DNA from: Neobacillus driksii
GTDB lineage: Bacteria > Bacillota > Bacilli > Bacillales > Cytobacillaceae
Direction of reading: 5' to 3'
Assembly (NCBI RefSeq): GCF_013409995.1
Contig: NZ_JACCBX010000010.1
Location: 1 to 64,000 of the forward strand
Length of the DNA stretch: 64,000 bases
The notes under the pieces were generated by a model, which was not told where the DNA came from, made no database searches, and saw only the letters and a list, made by a program, of their open reading frames with translations. Below, piece after piece: positions 8,823-18,950 of the stretch. Made by a program: the position numbers and the translations under genes. Position 1 is the stretch's first letter. Each line of letters starts with the position of its first letter.

Positions 8823-11205
8823 TACAACAGAATTTAAAAATACTTTTTTAAAGAGGTTAAATATGGTATGCGGTAAGAGCTTCTCAGAAAGCTCTGAGCG
8901 TGACCATTACCAAACACTCGGTATTATGATTCGTGAATTTGTTAGTCATGATTGGATCAAAACAAATGAACGATACCTTGCTGCGAAAGAGAAACAAGTA
9001 TATTATTTATCAATTGAATATTTATTAGGTAAATTGCTGCGCCAAAATTTAATAAATTTGGGAATCGAAGAAACAGTACAAGTTGGACTTAGTGAACTGG
9101 GTATTGATTTAAGTAACCTAGAGGAATTAGAAAGTGATGCAGGATTGGGAAATGGCGGCTTAGGTAGATTAGCCGCTTGTTTTCTTGATTCCCTAGCTTC
9201 TCTTAATCTTCCAGGTCACGGTCATGGTATTCGCTATAAGCACGGTTTATTCGAACAGAAAATTGTGGATGGATATCAGGTAGAACTGCCAGAGCAATGG
9301 CTCAGAAGCGGTAATGTATGGGAAGTTCGTAAAGCAGACTTAGCCGTTAAAATTCCCTTTTGGGGCAAGGTAGAGGGACGTACCGAGAACGGTCGACTTG
9401 TGTTCCAACATCTAAATGCAGAAACGGTGACAGCTGTTCCGCATGATATGCCGGTGATTGGCTATAATTCAGAAACAGTAAATACGTTAAGATTATGGAA
9501 TGCAGAGCCATCTCAATTCCCCATTCATGAGGATATTTTGAAGTACAAACGTGAAACAGAGTCTGTATCAGAATTCCTCTATCCCGACGATACCCATGAT
9601 GAAGGGAAAATACTCCGACTAAAGCAGCAATATTTTTTAGTTTCCGCAAGTATTCAATCTATTATCAAAACGTATCGAAAACAACACGGTAACTTGAAGG
9701 AACTTCACCAACACGTTTGCATTCACATTAATGATACCCACCCAGTTTTGGCTATTCCTGAACTAATGAGAGTCTTAATTGATGAGGAAAGATTTGATTG
9801 GGACTTAGCATGGAATATTACAAGGCAAACCATTTCCTACACAAATCATACGACCTTATCGGAAGCATTGGAAAAATGGCCAATTCGAATCTTTCAGCCG
9901 TTATTACCTCGAATTTATATGATTGTAGAAGAAATAAATGAACGCTTTTGCGGTGAATTATGGGATAAATACACAGGAGATTGGGATAGGATTGCAAAGC
10001 TAGCGATCATTGCCGATGGTTTTGTGAAAATGGCTCATTTAGCGATCGTCGGGAGTTTCAGTGTTAACGGAGTTGCTAAGCTCCATACAGAAATTCTCAA
10101 GACTCGTGAAATGAATCAATTTTATCAATTGTTTCCAGAGAAATTCAATAATAAAACGAATGGAATTGCCCATCGCCGCTGGCTGCTAAAAGGAAATCCA
10201 GATCTTTCAAACTTAATTACGGATTCCATTGGTTCTTCATGGACTCAATCACCTGCCGACTTAATTCAATTACTTAATTATCAACAAGATTCATCCTTCA
10301 TGGAACAGCTCTTGAAAATAAAAAGAGAAAATAAAGAACGGCTTGCTGAAGTAATCCAGAGTAAGAATGGGATTGTTGTAGATTCCTCTGCTATCTTTGA
10401 CGTCCAGGTTAAGCGCCTGCACGCCTATAAGAGACAGCTTCTGAAGGTATTACATATCATGTATCTTTATAATCGGATTAAAGAGGATTCTAGTTTTTCA
10501 ATGGTACCAAGAGTATTTATTTTTGGGGCAAAGGCGTCCCCGGGTTATTATTATGCAAAGAAAATTATTAAGCTCATTAATACGGTAGCAGATAAGGTTA
10601 ACAATGACCCATTTATTGGTGATAAAATGAAAGTGGTTTTTCTTGAAAATTATCGCGTTTCGCTGGCGGAAAAAGTCTTTCCGGCTGCCGATTTAAGTGA
10701 ACAAATTTCAACCGCGAGTAAAGAGGCTTCTGGTACCGGTAACATGAAATTTATGATAAATGGAGCACTTACAGTAGGAACAATGGATGGGGCCAATATT
10801 GAGATTCATGAATTGGTCGGAGATGAGAACATCTTTACATTCGGACTTTCTGCAGATGAGGTACTTCACTATTACCAGCATGGAGGCTATCAATCGATTG
10901 AATATTATCACCATGACAGCCGTATCCGCCAGGCTGTTGATCAGCTCGTAAATGGGTTCTTCCCAGGTGTTTATAACGAATTTGAACCGATATTTGATTC
11001 ATTATTAGAGGAAAACGACCAATACTTTGTATTAAAGGATTTTGCTTCCTATGCGGACACTCAAAAGACAATTGGTGAAACCTTTAGGGACCAGCAAGTC
11101 TGGCAAAAGAAGTGTCTGGTAAACATCGCCCACGCCGGTTATTTTTCAAGTGATCGGACAATCAAAGAGTATGCGGATAATATTTGGGGAATTAAGCCTC
11201 AATAA
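8812..11205 (+). CDS. glgP: Glycogen phosphorylase
   Basis: GlgP (GT35) releases glucose-1-phosphate from glycogen with phosphate and pyridoxal phosphate. The 797-residue protein matches the family length. It has the glycogen-binding region LGNGGLGRLAACFLDS and the PLP site region EASGTGNMKFMINGAL, whose Lys carries the cofactor. I prefer ATG 8812, about 7 bases after GAGGAGTG, over an in-frame GTG at 8803 that falls inside that ribosome site. It overlaps the end of glgA, so synthesis and breakdown genes share one transcript. A terminator follows. Confidence 0.95.
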   Translation: MFSSTTEFKNTFLKRLNMVCGKSFSESSERDHYQTLGIMIREFVSHDWIKTNERYLAAKEKQVYYLSIEYLLGKLLRQNLINLGIEETVQVGLSELGIDLSNLEELESDAGLGNGGLGRLAACFLDSLASLNLPGHGHGIRYKHGLFEQKIVDGYQVELPEQWLRSGNVWEVRKADLAVKIPFWGKVEGRTENGRLVFQHLNAETVTAVPHDMPVIGYNSETVNTLRLWNAEPSQFPIHEDILKYKRETESVSEFLYPDDTHDEGKILRLKQQYFLVSASIQSIIKTYRKQHGNLKELHQHVCIHINDTHPVLAIPELMRVLIDEERFDWDLAWNITRQTISYTNHTTLSEALEKWPIRIFQPLLPRIYMIVEEINERFCGELWDKYTGDWDRIAKLAIIADGFVKMAHLAIVGSFSVNGVAKLHTEILKTREMNQFYQLFPEKFNNKTNGIAHRRWLLKGNPDLSNLITDSIGSSWTQSPADLIQLLNYQQDSSFMEQLLKIKRENKERLAEVIQSKNGIVVDSSAIFDVQVKRLHAYKRQLLKVLHIMYLYNRIKEDSSFSMVPRVFIFGAKASPGYYYAKKIIKLINTVADKVNNDPFIGDKMKVVFLENYRVSLAEKVFPAADLSEQISTASKEASGTGNMKFMINGALTVGTMDGANIEIHELVGDENIFTFGLSADEVLHYYQHGGYQSIEYYHHDSRIRQAVDQLVNGFFPGVYNEFEPIFDSLLEENDQYFVLKDFASYADTQKTIGETFRDQQVWQKKCLVNIAHAGYFSSDRTIKEYADNIWGIKPQ

Positions 11206-11209
11206 TAAA

Positions 11210-11240
11210 AAGGCATCTGCTGAAATGCAGATGCCTTTTT
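11210..11240. terminator. Terminator between convergent glgP and menA
   Basis: An 11-base perfect stem (11210-11220 with 11227-11237) with a 6-base loop. It is flanked by A residues on the left and T residues on the right, so it can serve both strands. Confidence 0.92.
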
Positions 11241-11246
11241 GAATAG

Positions 11247-12185
11247 TTATGAAACAAAGTGTCCAAGAAAAATTCCAATGGCCAGTAAAAACCCAAAGAT
11301 AGTATTGGTTTGTGCTGTTGCTTTCATGGCAGGTGCCATTTGAATTGGTGTCACACCTGATTTAAAACCTTTAATTGCTTTCATTGCCTTAGGAATACTG
11401 AGCAGAACGATTAGTGTCCAAATTGGAGCAGCACCAGTGATAATTAGACCTAATATCCATATAAATGAAAAAATAAACATATAACCCATTAACGTAACGG
11501 CCTTATTTTTTCCTAATAGAATCGCTAAAGTTTTTCGGCCATTTTCCTTATCGCCATCTAAATCCCTAATATTATTTGAAAAATTAATTGCACCAACCAG
11601 AACCAAAATAGGAACTGATACAAGGATGCTATATGTTGTTACTGTTCCAGTTTGGATAAAAAATGAAATTAAAATGATTAACATACCCATAAAGAACCCT
11701 GCGAATATCTCTCCGAACGGTGTATACGCAATTGGAAAAGGTCCCCCTGTATACAAATAGCCCACCGCCATACATACTAGCCCAAGCACGGCAAGCCACC
11801 AGCTAGTACTCATACAAATATATACACCAATCAATAAAGCAATTCCATAGAGGCCGAGGGCTAGCTGCATAACCGTTTTCGGCTTAATGCCGTCACGTAC
11901 AATGGTACCGCCAATTCCTATTGAATTCTCATTGTCAAGTCCACGTTTATAATCATAATACTCATTAAACATATTAGTAGCCGCTTGGATTAATAAGCTA
12001 GCGATTAACATGGCAAAGAAAAGACCAAAATGTATCCTTCCATGTGATAGTGAAAGTGCCGTACCAAGCAAAACTGGAACGAATGAAGCAGTTAAAGTAT
12101 GGGGACGGGTCATTTGCCACCAAACCTGAAAACCGCGATTCGATTCTACAGCAGGCTTTGTACTGTGCTGTAAATTTGGCTGCAT
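11247..12185 (-). CDS. menA: 1,4-dihydroxy-2-naphthoate polyprenyltransferase
   Basis: MenA attaches the polyprenyl chain to DHNA, giving demethylmenaquinone in the membrane. The 312-residue UbiA-family protein has many hydrophobic segments. Its first Asp-rich motif lies in NMFNEYYDYKRGLD (about residue 70) and the second in NIRDLDGDKENGRKT (about 205). The ATG follows AAAGGGAGAG. It points away from menF, and the two share a 360-base intergenic region. Demethylmenaquinone then goes to MenG/UbiE, which is not in this window. Confidence 0.95.
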   Translation of the reverse strand: MQPNLQHSTKPAVESNRGFQVWWQMTRPHTLTASFVPVLLGTALSLSHGRIHFGLFFAMLIASLLIQAATNMFNEYYDYKRGLDNENSIGIGGTIVRDGIKPKTVMQLALGLYGIALLIGVYICMSTSWWLAVLGLVCMAVGYLYTGGPFPIAYTPFGEIFAGFFMGMLIILISFFIQTGTVTTYSILVSVPILVLVGAINFSNNIRDLDGDKENGRKTLAILLGKNKAVTLMGYMFIFSFIWILGLIITGAAPIWTLIVLLSIPKAMKAIKGFKSGVTPIQMAPAMKATAQTNTIFGFLLAIGIFLGHFVS

Positions 12186-12548
12186 AATCTTCTCTCCCTT
12201 TATAAAATTTTTTCTTATCTATAGTAATTTCCTTAATTTGCACTGTTGTCTGTAAAGCACTGTCCAAACCTTAGTTTAGGGAATTTGGCAACGACAGTCA
12301 ATTATTTTTTATTAGTCAAATTAGTAGATAATTCCTTCTTGATTAGTAATGAGTTTTTGGAGGGAAAATGATAGTAAACGAATGTAAATCAAATACAACC
12401 CTGCTCGGAATGAATTAAGATATAATAAGGATTGGTGAGTATACTTAGTGACAAGTATTACTGACTTCATTACAATAAAGTAGTATCTTTAAATTAGGCA
12501 TAAAAATGAATGGATAACAGTCACTTGACTGTTTTGGAGGGATTTTTT
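12186..12548. promoter_or_regulatory. Divergent menA-menF control region
   Basis: This 363-base AT-rich gap must hold promoters for menA (minus) and menF (plus). For menF, TATAAT at 12421-12426 is a possible -10 with a poor -35. Nearest menF is the perfect inverted repeat AACAGTCA-CT-TGACTGTT (12516-12533), directly before its GGAGGG ribosome site. No small gene is apparent. Confidence 0.5.
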
Positions 12549-13955
12549 TTGGTTACCATTCAGGAAACAGAATTAAAGGATAAAGGTATCTTAGCAGTCA
12601 GAACTGCTCAAAAACTAGGTCGCCCTATTTTAATTAGCGAAGTCCATCAAATGGACAGTATCGATCCCTTATCCTTTTTCAATAGTGGAAGTGTGCGCTA
12701 TTTTGGGGAACGTTTCTACTGGAAAGACCCATCAGAAGAAGTTGTGCTTATTGGCATTGGCATATCAAAACAAATTCAGTCGGATCAGGCTACTGACCGC
12801 TTTTTTCATGTTGAAGAAGAGTGGAGAAATTTCTTAAAGGATGGCCTAATCTTTAATCCATTTAATGAAAATGGCTTAGGACCTGTTATGTTTGGCGGAT
12901 TTTCCTTCGATCCACTTAAGGAAAAGACAACTCTGTGGTCTAACTATGCTGATTCTCTATTTCATGTTCCTAAATATATGTTAACACTTGTTAAGGGACA
13001 AACGTTTTTAACGACGAATATTGTTTGTACCCCAAATGATGATTATTCACTTTTTGAAGAAGAAATGAACGAGCGAACTCAGTTGCTCTCATCTCTAAAT
13101 TTAAAACAAGATACTGATATGAAACCAGCTAAGCTTCTTGAAATGAAAGAAATTTCACCGCAGCAATGGAAACAGACAGTTGATGATGTGGTAGAGGAGC
13201 TGAAAACTGGTTCATTGAAAAAAGTTGTTCTGGCACGCGAATTAAGATTATTGTTTGATAGTCACGTTAAGGCCGATGTTATTCTTGAAAATTTATACCA
13301 TCAACAGCGAGACAGCTTTATCTTTGTTTTTGAATCCAATGGAGATTGTTTTATCGGTGCAACACCAGAAAGGCTTGTGAAGAAACAAGGAGAAAATGTA
13401 TTCTCAACATGCCTTGCAGGTTCGATTAGACGTGGTAAAAATGAAGAAGAAGACAATATTTTAGGGCAAACATTATTAAATGATCAAAAAAACATTAGTG
13501 AGCACGCGTTTGTGGTGGAAATGATTAAAGAAGCATTAGAAGAATCATGTGAGGAAATTATCCTTCCAGAGAAGCCTCAATTAATGAAAATCCGGGATAT
13601 TCAACATCTATATACGCCGGTTATCGGTAAATGTCAAAAGGATGCTTCTCTCCTTTTATTAGTTGAAAGACTTCACCCAACTCCTGCCCTAGGGGGTCTT
13701 CCTAAACAAGACGCTGTTGAAAAAATTAGACAAGTAGAGGAGCTGGATCGTGGTTTCTATGCTGCACCGCTTGGCTGGGTCGATTATCGAGGAAATGGCG
13801 AATTCTCGGTTTCTATTCGTTCTGGTCTTATTCAAGGAAAAGAGGCTTCATTATTCGCAGGATGTGGTGTAGTTGCAAATTCTGACTCAGAAAGTGAATA
13901 CCTAGAAACGAGCCTAAAATTCACACCGATGCTTCGTGCTCTTGGAGGAAATTAA
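12549..13955 (+). CDS. menF: Isochorismate synthase
   Basis: MenF converts chorismate to isochorismate, the first committed menaquinone step. The 468-residue protein shows the chorismate-binding C-terminal domain, with KVVLARE (about residue 230), CLAGSIRRG, HPTPALGG and IRSGLI. I chose the TTG at 12549, 7 bases after GGAGGG. A longer in-frame ATG at 12510 would place the ribosome site inside the gene. The resulting N-terminus (MVTIQETE) matches the B. subtilis protein. It is first in menFDHB, with the next start codon one base beyond its stop. Confidence 0.93.
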   Translation: MVTIQETELKDKGILAVRTAQKLGRPILISEVHQMDSIDPLSFFNSGSVRYFGERFYWKDPSEEVVLIGIGISKQIQSDQATDRFFHVEEEWRNFLKDGLIFNPFNENGLGPVMFGGFSFDPLKEKTTLWSNYADSLFHVPKYMLTLVKGQTFLTTNIVCTPNDDYSLFEEEMNERTQLLSSLNLKQDTDMKPAKLLEMKEISPQQWKQTVDDVVEELKTGSLKKVVLARELRLLFDSHVKADVILENLYHQQRDSFIFVFESNGDCFIGATPERLVKKQGENVFSTCLAGSIRRGKNEEEDNILGQTLLNDQKNISEHAFVVEMIKEALEESCEEIILPEKPQLMKIRDIQHLYTPVIGKCQKDASLLLLVERLHPTPALGGLPKQDAVEKIRQVEELDRGFYAAPLGWVDYRGNGEFSVSIRSGLIQGKEASLFAGCGVVANSDSESEYLETSLKFTPMLRALGGN

Positions 13956-13956
13956 T

Positions 13957-15705
13957 ATGAATCATCAGATATCTTTAACAGCTTATTTAGCAGCATTTGT
14001 AGCAGAGTTGGTACAGACAGGAATAAAGGATGTCGTCGTCAGTCCAGGGTCAAGATCAACCCCAATGGCAATGGTAATGGCCGAACATCCAGAGATTAAT
14101 ATCCATATTCATGTGGATGAACGTGCTGCTGCTTTCTTTGCTTTGGGAATAGCAAAGGTTACGAATAAGCCAGTCGCGATTTTATGTACTTCGGGGACGG
14201 CAGCGGCAAACTATTTTCCTGCTATTATTGAGGCGCGCTATTCACGTGTACCGTTACTGGTCTTAACCGCTGACCGGCCACATGAGCTGAGAGAAGTAGG
14301 TGCACCACAGGCGATTGACCAAATACATTTATATGGACAACATGTAAAATGGTTTGCAGATATGGCGCTGCCTGAAAGTAGTACTGAAATCATCCGCTAT
14401 GCCCGTACCGTTGGGGCACGGGCGGCAGCCATTGCAAACCAGTCGCCAGCAGGTCCAGTCCATTTGAACTTCCCCTTCAGGGAACCGCTCATACCTAAAT
14501 TGGATGAAGATATCTTTCAATTGGAAGAGCGGCCAATGGGTTATGTAAAAGTTCGCAACGGAGAATTAACGATTCGTGAGGATGAATTAAAGGAAATTTC
14601 ATTAAAACTGAATGGTTATAATAATGGAATCATTGTTTGCGGTAATATTGCTGATGACCGTTTTGCTCAGGCTGTAACAGACTTATCCAAAATGTTAAAG
14701 TTTCCAATCCTAGCAGATCCATTATCACAACTTAGAAGCGGACAACATCATTTGGAAAATATCGTGGAAACATATGATACATTCTTAAGAAATGAAGACG
14801 CCAAAGTTTATTTGAAACCCGATGTAATCCTGCGTTTTGGGGCAATGCCTTTATCCAAAGCACTTACAATTTTCTTGAAAGAAAACCACCAAGCTGAACA
14901 ATTTGTCATAGATGGTGCTGGAGGCTGGCGTGACCCATCATCTTTATCAACGGAAATGATTTACTGCAATGAAAGCTTCTTTTGCGAGAAAGTTGTAGCT
15001 TTTAGTGAAACAAGAACTTCAGGAGAATTTTTAGAAAAGTGGCTGGCAGTTAATAATCTTACAAAAGCAAATATGGCGCTAATTAAGGATAGTCGGCAAT
15101 TAAGTGAAGGGCGATTGTTCTATGAATTAGCGGATTTGCTTCCTGAGGGGGCCACATTATTTGTTGGAAATAGCATGCCTATCAGAGACTTAGATAGTTT
15201 CTTTCACAATAACAGTAAATCAATAAAAGTAATCGCTAATAGAGGAGCAAACGGTATTGATGGAACGGTTTCGACGGCAATAGGTGCGAGTTTATACTCA
15301 CAACCTTTATATCTTGTCTTAGGAGATTTAACATTTTTCCATGATTTAAATGGGTTAATTGCCTCGAAGCTATATAATATTGATGTTAAGATTATTGTTG
15401 TTAACAATAATGGCGGCGGTATTTTCTCCTTCTTGCCGCAATCTGAGCATCCTAAGCATTTTGAACTTTTATTTGGGACACCGTTAAACTTAGACTTTGA
15501 GCATGCTGTTAAGATGTTTAATGGTAACTTTACTAGAATAAAGGATTGGGAACATTTACAGGAACTTATGAACCTTTCAACCGAGGTAAAGGGATTAAAT
15601 GTATATGAAGTGGTCACAAACCGTGAGAGTAACTTAGTAGAACATCGCGATTTTTGGCGTATTGTTTCCGAGGAAATATCAAACTTTGTCAAAGGTGCCG
15701 ATTAA
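13957..15705 (+). CDS. menD: SEPHCHC synthase
   Basis: MenD is a thiamine-diphosphate enzyme that joins 2-oxoglutarate-derived succinic semialdehyde to isochorismate, giving SEPHCHC. The 582-residue protein begins with the Pyr domain (DVVVSPGSRSTPM, with the catalytic Glu in HVDERAAAFFALG). The PP domain contains the diphosphate motif beginning GDLTFFHDLNGL. The ATG at 13957 follows GGAGG in the end of menF. The final A of its stop codon is the first base of the menH start, giving tight translational coupling. Confidence 0.95.
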   Translation: MNHQISLTAYLAAFVAELVQTGIKDVVVSPGSRSTPMAMVMAEHPEINIHIHVDERAAAFFALGIAKVTNKPVAILCTSGTAAANYFPAIIEARYSRVPLLVLTADRPHELREVGAPQAIDQIHLYGQHVKWFADMALPESSTEIIRYARTVGARAAAIANQSPAGPVHLNFPFREPLIPKLDEDIFQLEERPMGYVKVRNGELTIREDELKEISLKLNGYNNGIIVCGNIADDRFAQAVTDLSKMLKFPILADPLSQLRSGQHHLENIVETYDTFLRNEDAKVYLKPDVILRFGAMPLSKALTIFLKENHQAEQFVIDGAGGWRDPSSLSTEMIYCNESFFCEKVVAFSETRTSGEFLEKWLAVNNLTKANMALIKDSRQLSEGRLFYELADLLPEGATLFVGNSMPIRDLDSFFHNNSKSIKVIANRGANGIDGTVSTAIGASLYSQPLYLVLGDLTFFHDLNGLIASKLYNIDVKIIVVNNNGGGIFSFLPQSEHPKHFELLFGTPLNLDFEHAVKMFNGNFTRIKDWEHLQELMNLSTEVKGLNVYEVVTNRESNLVEHRDFWRIVSEEISNFVKGAD

Positions 15706-16511
15706 TGAGGTTAAAGGTTAACGATACTACCTACCATGTCGAAGTGTGCGGAGAAGGATTTCCATTCCTTTTATTACACGGTTTTACTGGGGATTCATCT
15801 ACCTGGACACCTTTTTGTCCGGTTTGGGGCACCCATTCAAAATTAATTATCCCGGATATTATCGGCCATGGTAAAACAGACTCGCCAGAAGATACAAATT
15901 GTTATCAAATGGAATCGGCTGCTAAAGACCTAATTTTTCTATTAGATCAGCTAGATATTGAAAAAATCGATCTCCTCGGTTATTCAATGGGTGGCAGATT
16001 AGCGCTAACTCTTGCTATTCTATACCCCGAGAGAGTTAGAAAGTTAATTTTAGAGAGTGCTTCACCGGGACTGAAAACAAATGAAGAAAGAGTACTTCGC
16101 CGTATGAAAGACGAGGAACTAGCAAACTTTATTAACGACCGGGGGATCGTATCCTTTGTTGACTATTGGGAGACAATTCCTCTTTTTTCTACTATGAGCA
16201 GACTCCCTAATTCCATTAAACAATCCATTAGGGAGCAGCGGCTTTCCAATAAGACTAAGGGTCTTGCGAATAGCTTGATAGGAATGGGGACAGGTGCTCA
16301 AGTCTCATGGTGGGGAAAGTTGGACCTTCTTAGCTCTGAAGTGTTATTGTTAACAGGAGAAAAAGATGAAAAGTTCTGTAAGATAGCCGAAAATATGGTG
16401 GAGAATATGCAAAAAGCTTCATGGATTGTAATTAATGATTGTGGTCATGCAATTCATGTGGAACAAAAAGAAAAATTTGGTACAATAGTAAGTGACTTTT
16501 TGTCAAAGTAA
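15705..16511 (+). CDS. menH: SHCHC synthase (alpha/beta hydrolase)
   Basis: MenH eliminates pyruvate from SEPHCHC to give SHCHC. The 268-residue alpha/beta hydrolase has the nucleophile Ser in GYSMGGRLAL (about residue 88), Asp in TGEKDEKF and His in CGHAIHVEQ. The ATG at 15705 overlaps the menD stop by one base and follows AAAGGTG. An upstream frame extension is an artefact inside menD. Its place between menD and menB fits the pathway order. Confidence 0.92.
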   Translation: MRLKVNDTTYHVEVCGEGFPFLLLHGFTGDSSTWTPFCPVWGTHSKLIIPDIIGHGKTDSPEDTNCYQMESAAKDLIFLLDQLDIEKIDLLGYSMGGRLALTLAILYPERVRKLILESASPGLKTNEERVLRRMKDEELANFINDRGIVSFVDYWETIPLFSTMSRLPNSIKQSIREQRLSNKTKGLANSLIGMGTGAQVSWWGKLDLLSSEVLLLTGEKDEKFCKIAENMVENMQKASWIVINDCGHAIHVEQKEKFGTIVSDFLSK

Positions 16512-16532
16512 AAACTAAGGAGGAAGATCATT

Positions 16533-17351
16533 TTGACAGTAGAATGGATTGCAGGACGTAAATATGAAGAAATTCTATATGAAACATATAACGGAATCGC
16601 AAAAATTACGATTAATCGCCCACATGTACATAATGCATTCACACCAAGAACCGTTGCGGAATTAATCGATGCTTTTGCCTATGCACGTGATGATTCAAGT
16701 GTAGGAGTAATCGTACTAACAGGTGCCGGAGACAAAGCGTTTTGTTCAGGTGGAGACCAAAAGGTACGTGGACATGGTGGCTATGTTGGGGAAGACCAAA
16801 TTCCTCGCCTAAATGTTCTTGATCTTCAACGTTTAATCCGTGTGATTCCGAAACCAGTCATTGCAATGGTTAAGGGTTACGCTATTGGTGGCGGACACGT
16901 CCTTCACGTAGTTTGTGATTTAACGATTGCTGCAGATAATGCTGTTTTTGGTCAAACAGGTCCGAATGTAGGAAGCTTTGATGCTGGTTATGGATCAGGT
17001 TATCTTGCTAGAATTATCGGTCATAAAAAGGCTCGCGAAATTTGGTACCTATGCCGACAGTATAATGCACAGGAAGCACTTGATATGGGCTTAGTAAATA
17101 CGGTCGTTCCACTTGAAAGAGTGGAAGAGGAAACAATCCAGTGGTGTAATGAAATTCTAGAGAAAAGCCCAACAGCGCTTCGTTTCTTAAAGGCTGCTAT
17201 GAATGCAGACACAGATGGCTTAGCAGGTCTTCAGCAATTAGCTGGTGATGCAACACTTCTTTACTATACAACTGAAGAGGCCAAAGAAGGCCGTGACGCC
17301 TTTAAAGAAAAACGTAAGCCAGACTTTGGTCAATTCCCACGTTTCCCTTGA
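16533..17351 (+). CDS. menB: 1,4-dihydroxy-2-naphthoyl-CoA synthase
   Basis: MenB, a crotonase-fold enzyme, closes the second ring of the naphthoquinone by converting o-succinylbenzoyl-CoA to DHNA-CoA. The 272-residue protein shows CSGGDQKVRG (oxyanion-hole region, about residue 70), the YAIGGGHVLH loop and GQTGPNVGSFDAGYG. It starts with TTG at 16533 behind a strong AAGGAGGA. A terminator follows, so menEC forms a separate or attenuated unit. Confidence 0.96.
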   Translation: MTVEWIAGRKYEEILYETYNGIAKITINRPHVHNAFTPRTVAELIDAFAYARDDSSVGVIVLTGAGDKAFCSGGDQKVRGHGGYVGEDQIPRLNVLDLQRLIRVIPKPVIAMVKGYAIGGGHVLHVVCDLTIAADNAVFGQTGPNVGSFDAGYGSGYLARIIGHKKAREIWYLCRQYNAQEALDMGLVNTVVPLERVEEETIQWCNEILEKSPTALRFLKAAMNADTDGLAGLQQLAGDATLLYYTTEEAKEGRDAFKEKRKPDFGQFPRFP

Positions 17352-17363
17352 TTTTAAATGTTG

Positions 17364-17393
17364 CAGCTTGATGGACTCCATCAGGCTGTTTTT
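17364..17393 (+). terminator. Terminator after menB
   Basis: An 11-base stem with one G:T pair (17364-17374 with 17378-17388), a 3-base loop and five T residues. Confidence 0.85.
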
Positions 17394-17465
17394 ATATAGA
17401 AAAGACGCAGCACCCAAGCACTAAAGCCAAAAATAGGGCAATTAACTAGAAGCAGGTGAAAATGA

Positions 17466-18950
17466 ATGCAATACGAAACCATGCCTAACTTTCTAAAAAA
17501 AAGAGCCTTCCTCACACCTGAAAGAACGGCCGTTTATTTCAATGAACAGACACTATCTTTTAGAGAATTATATGAAAACTCTTATCAGGCTGCTGGACAG
17601 CTTCAAGGTTTAGGAGTTAAAAAAAATCAATATATTGGTGTATTACTTAAAAATCATCTTGATACCATTGTGATATTATTTGCTCTTCAGCTAATTGGAG
17701 TCAAGGCAGTTATCTTAAATAATCGATTGTCGAAAAAAGAAATTGTGTGGCAGATAAACGACTCAAAGGCAGCGGCGCTAATTCTTGAAAATGATTTTTA
17801 CGAAATGATGCAGGATTTAGAAGTGCCAGTTATTACAAAAGACCGGTTGTTTGCTGCGGCTTTAGAAACTCCCGAAATACTAGAAGAAATTAATTTAATT
17901 GATGTCTGTACTGTCATGTATACATCAGGTACAACAGGAAATCCAAAAGGCGTTCTTCATACATTTGGAAACCATTGGTGGAGTGCGGTAGGTTCTGCAT
18001 TAAATTTAGGGTATACCGATAGTGACCGCTGGCTGTGCAGCGTTCCGCTTTTTCATATAAGTGGTTATTCCATCTTAATGAAAAGTGTTATTTATGGTAT
18101 GCCTATTATCCTCCATGAAAGCTTTGACGCTGACAGAGCGATAAATGATATTAAAAACAATCATGTTACGATTATGTCAGTGGTCGGAACGATGCTCTAT
18201 AGGATTGTTGATGCCCTTAAAGATTCTAAACTGCCAAATCATTTCCGCTGTGCGCTCTTAGGAGGCGGTCCTGCACCGTTACCACTTCTAGAGGCGTGTA
18301 AGGCAAAAGAAGTTCCAGTTTTTCAGTCCTATGGGATGACGGAGACGGCTTCACAAATCGTTACATTAGCTCCAGAGTACAGTATCACAAAACTAGGTTC
18401 GGCTGGTAAGCCACTTTTTCCATCACAAATTAAAATTATTTTGGAGGATGGAAAAATGGCATCAACCAAACAAGCGGGTGAAATTATTGTAAAAGGTCCA
18501 AATGTGACAAAGGGGTATTTAAATCGTCCTGATGTCATAAAGGAAAAGTTTGACCAAGGCTGGTTACATACAGGAGACATTGGCTATTTGGATGAAGAAG
18601 GCTTTTTATACGTGCTTGATCGGCGTTCTGATCTCATTATCTCAGGAGGGGAAAACATTTATCCTGCCGAAATAGAATCAGTCTTATTAGCTCATTCAGA
18701 TGTCGCAGATGCAGGTGTTACAGGAATCAATGATAAAACATGGGGTCAGGTTCCAGCAGCTTTTATTGTTCTCCGCAACAATGCACATGTGACCGAGGAA
18801 GAACTTAAACAATTTTGTTTAGAAAACTTGGCGAAATACAAGGTACCAAAATCATTTTATTTTACGGAAAAGCTCCCAAGGAACGCTGCTAAAAAGCTTC
18901 TTCGCAGAAAGCTATCTGATTTGCTTCAAGAGAGCTGGAATCATAAATGA
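17466..18950 (+). CDS. menE: o-Succinylbenzoate-CoA ligase
   Basis: MenE activates o-succinylbenzoate with ATP and CoA. The 494-residue adenylate-forming enzyme carries the P-loop-like VMYTSGTTGNPKG (about residue 155), YGMTETASQ (about 290), GWLHTGDIGY and a C-terminal PRNAAKKLLRR with the catalytic Lys. The start is ATG at 17466, behind the weak GCAGGTGAA. Its stop overlaps the menC start by 4 bases. The order menE-menC after menB matches other Bacillus. Confidence 0.95.
   Translation: MQYETMPNFLKKRAFLTPERTAVYFNEQTLSFRELYENSYQAAGQLQGLGVKKNQYIGVLLKNHLDTIVILFALQLIGVKAVILNNRLSKKEIVWQINDSKAAALILENDFYEMMQDLEVPVITKDRLFAAALETPEILEEINLIDVCTVMYTSGTTGNPKGVLHTFGNHWWSAVGSALNLGYTDSDRWLCSVPLFHISGYSILMKSVIYGMPIILHESFDADRAINDIKNNHVTIMSVVGTMLYRIVDALKDSKLPNHFRCALLGGGPAPLPLLEACKAKEVPVFQSYGMTETASQIVTLAPEYSITKLGSAGKPLFPSQIKIILEDGKMASTKQAGEIIVKGPNVTKGYLNRPDVIKEKFDQGWLHTGDIGYLDEEGFLYVLDRRSDLIISGGENIYPAEIESVLLAHSDVADAGVTGINDKTWGQVPAAFIVLRNNAHVTEEELKQFCLENLAKYKVPKSFYFTEKLPRNAAKKLLRRKLSDLLQESWNHK

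Noticed and set aside
12510..12548. MenF start at ATG 12510
   Set aside because: It would place the GGAGGG site inside the gene; the N-terminus from TTG 12549 matches B. subtilis MenF.
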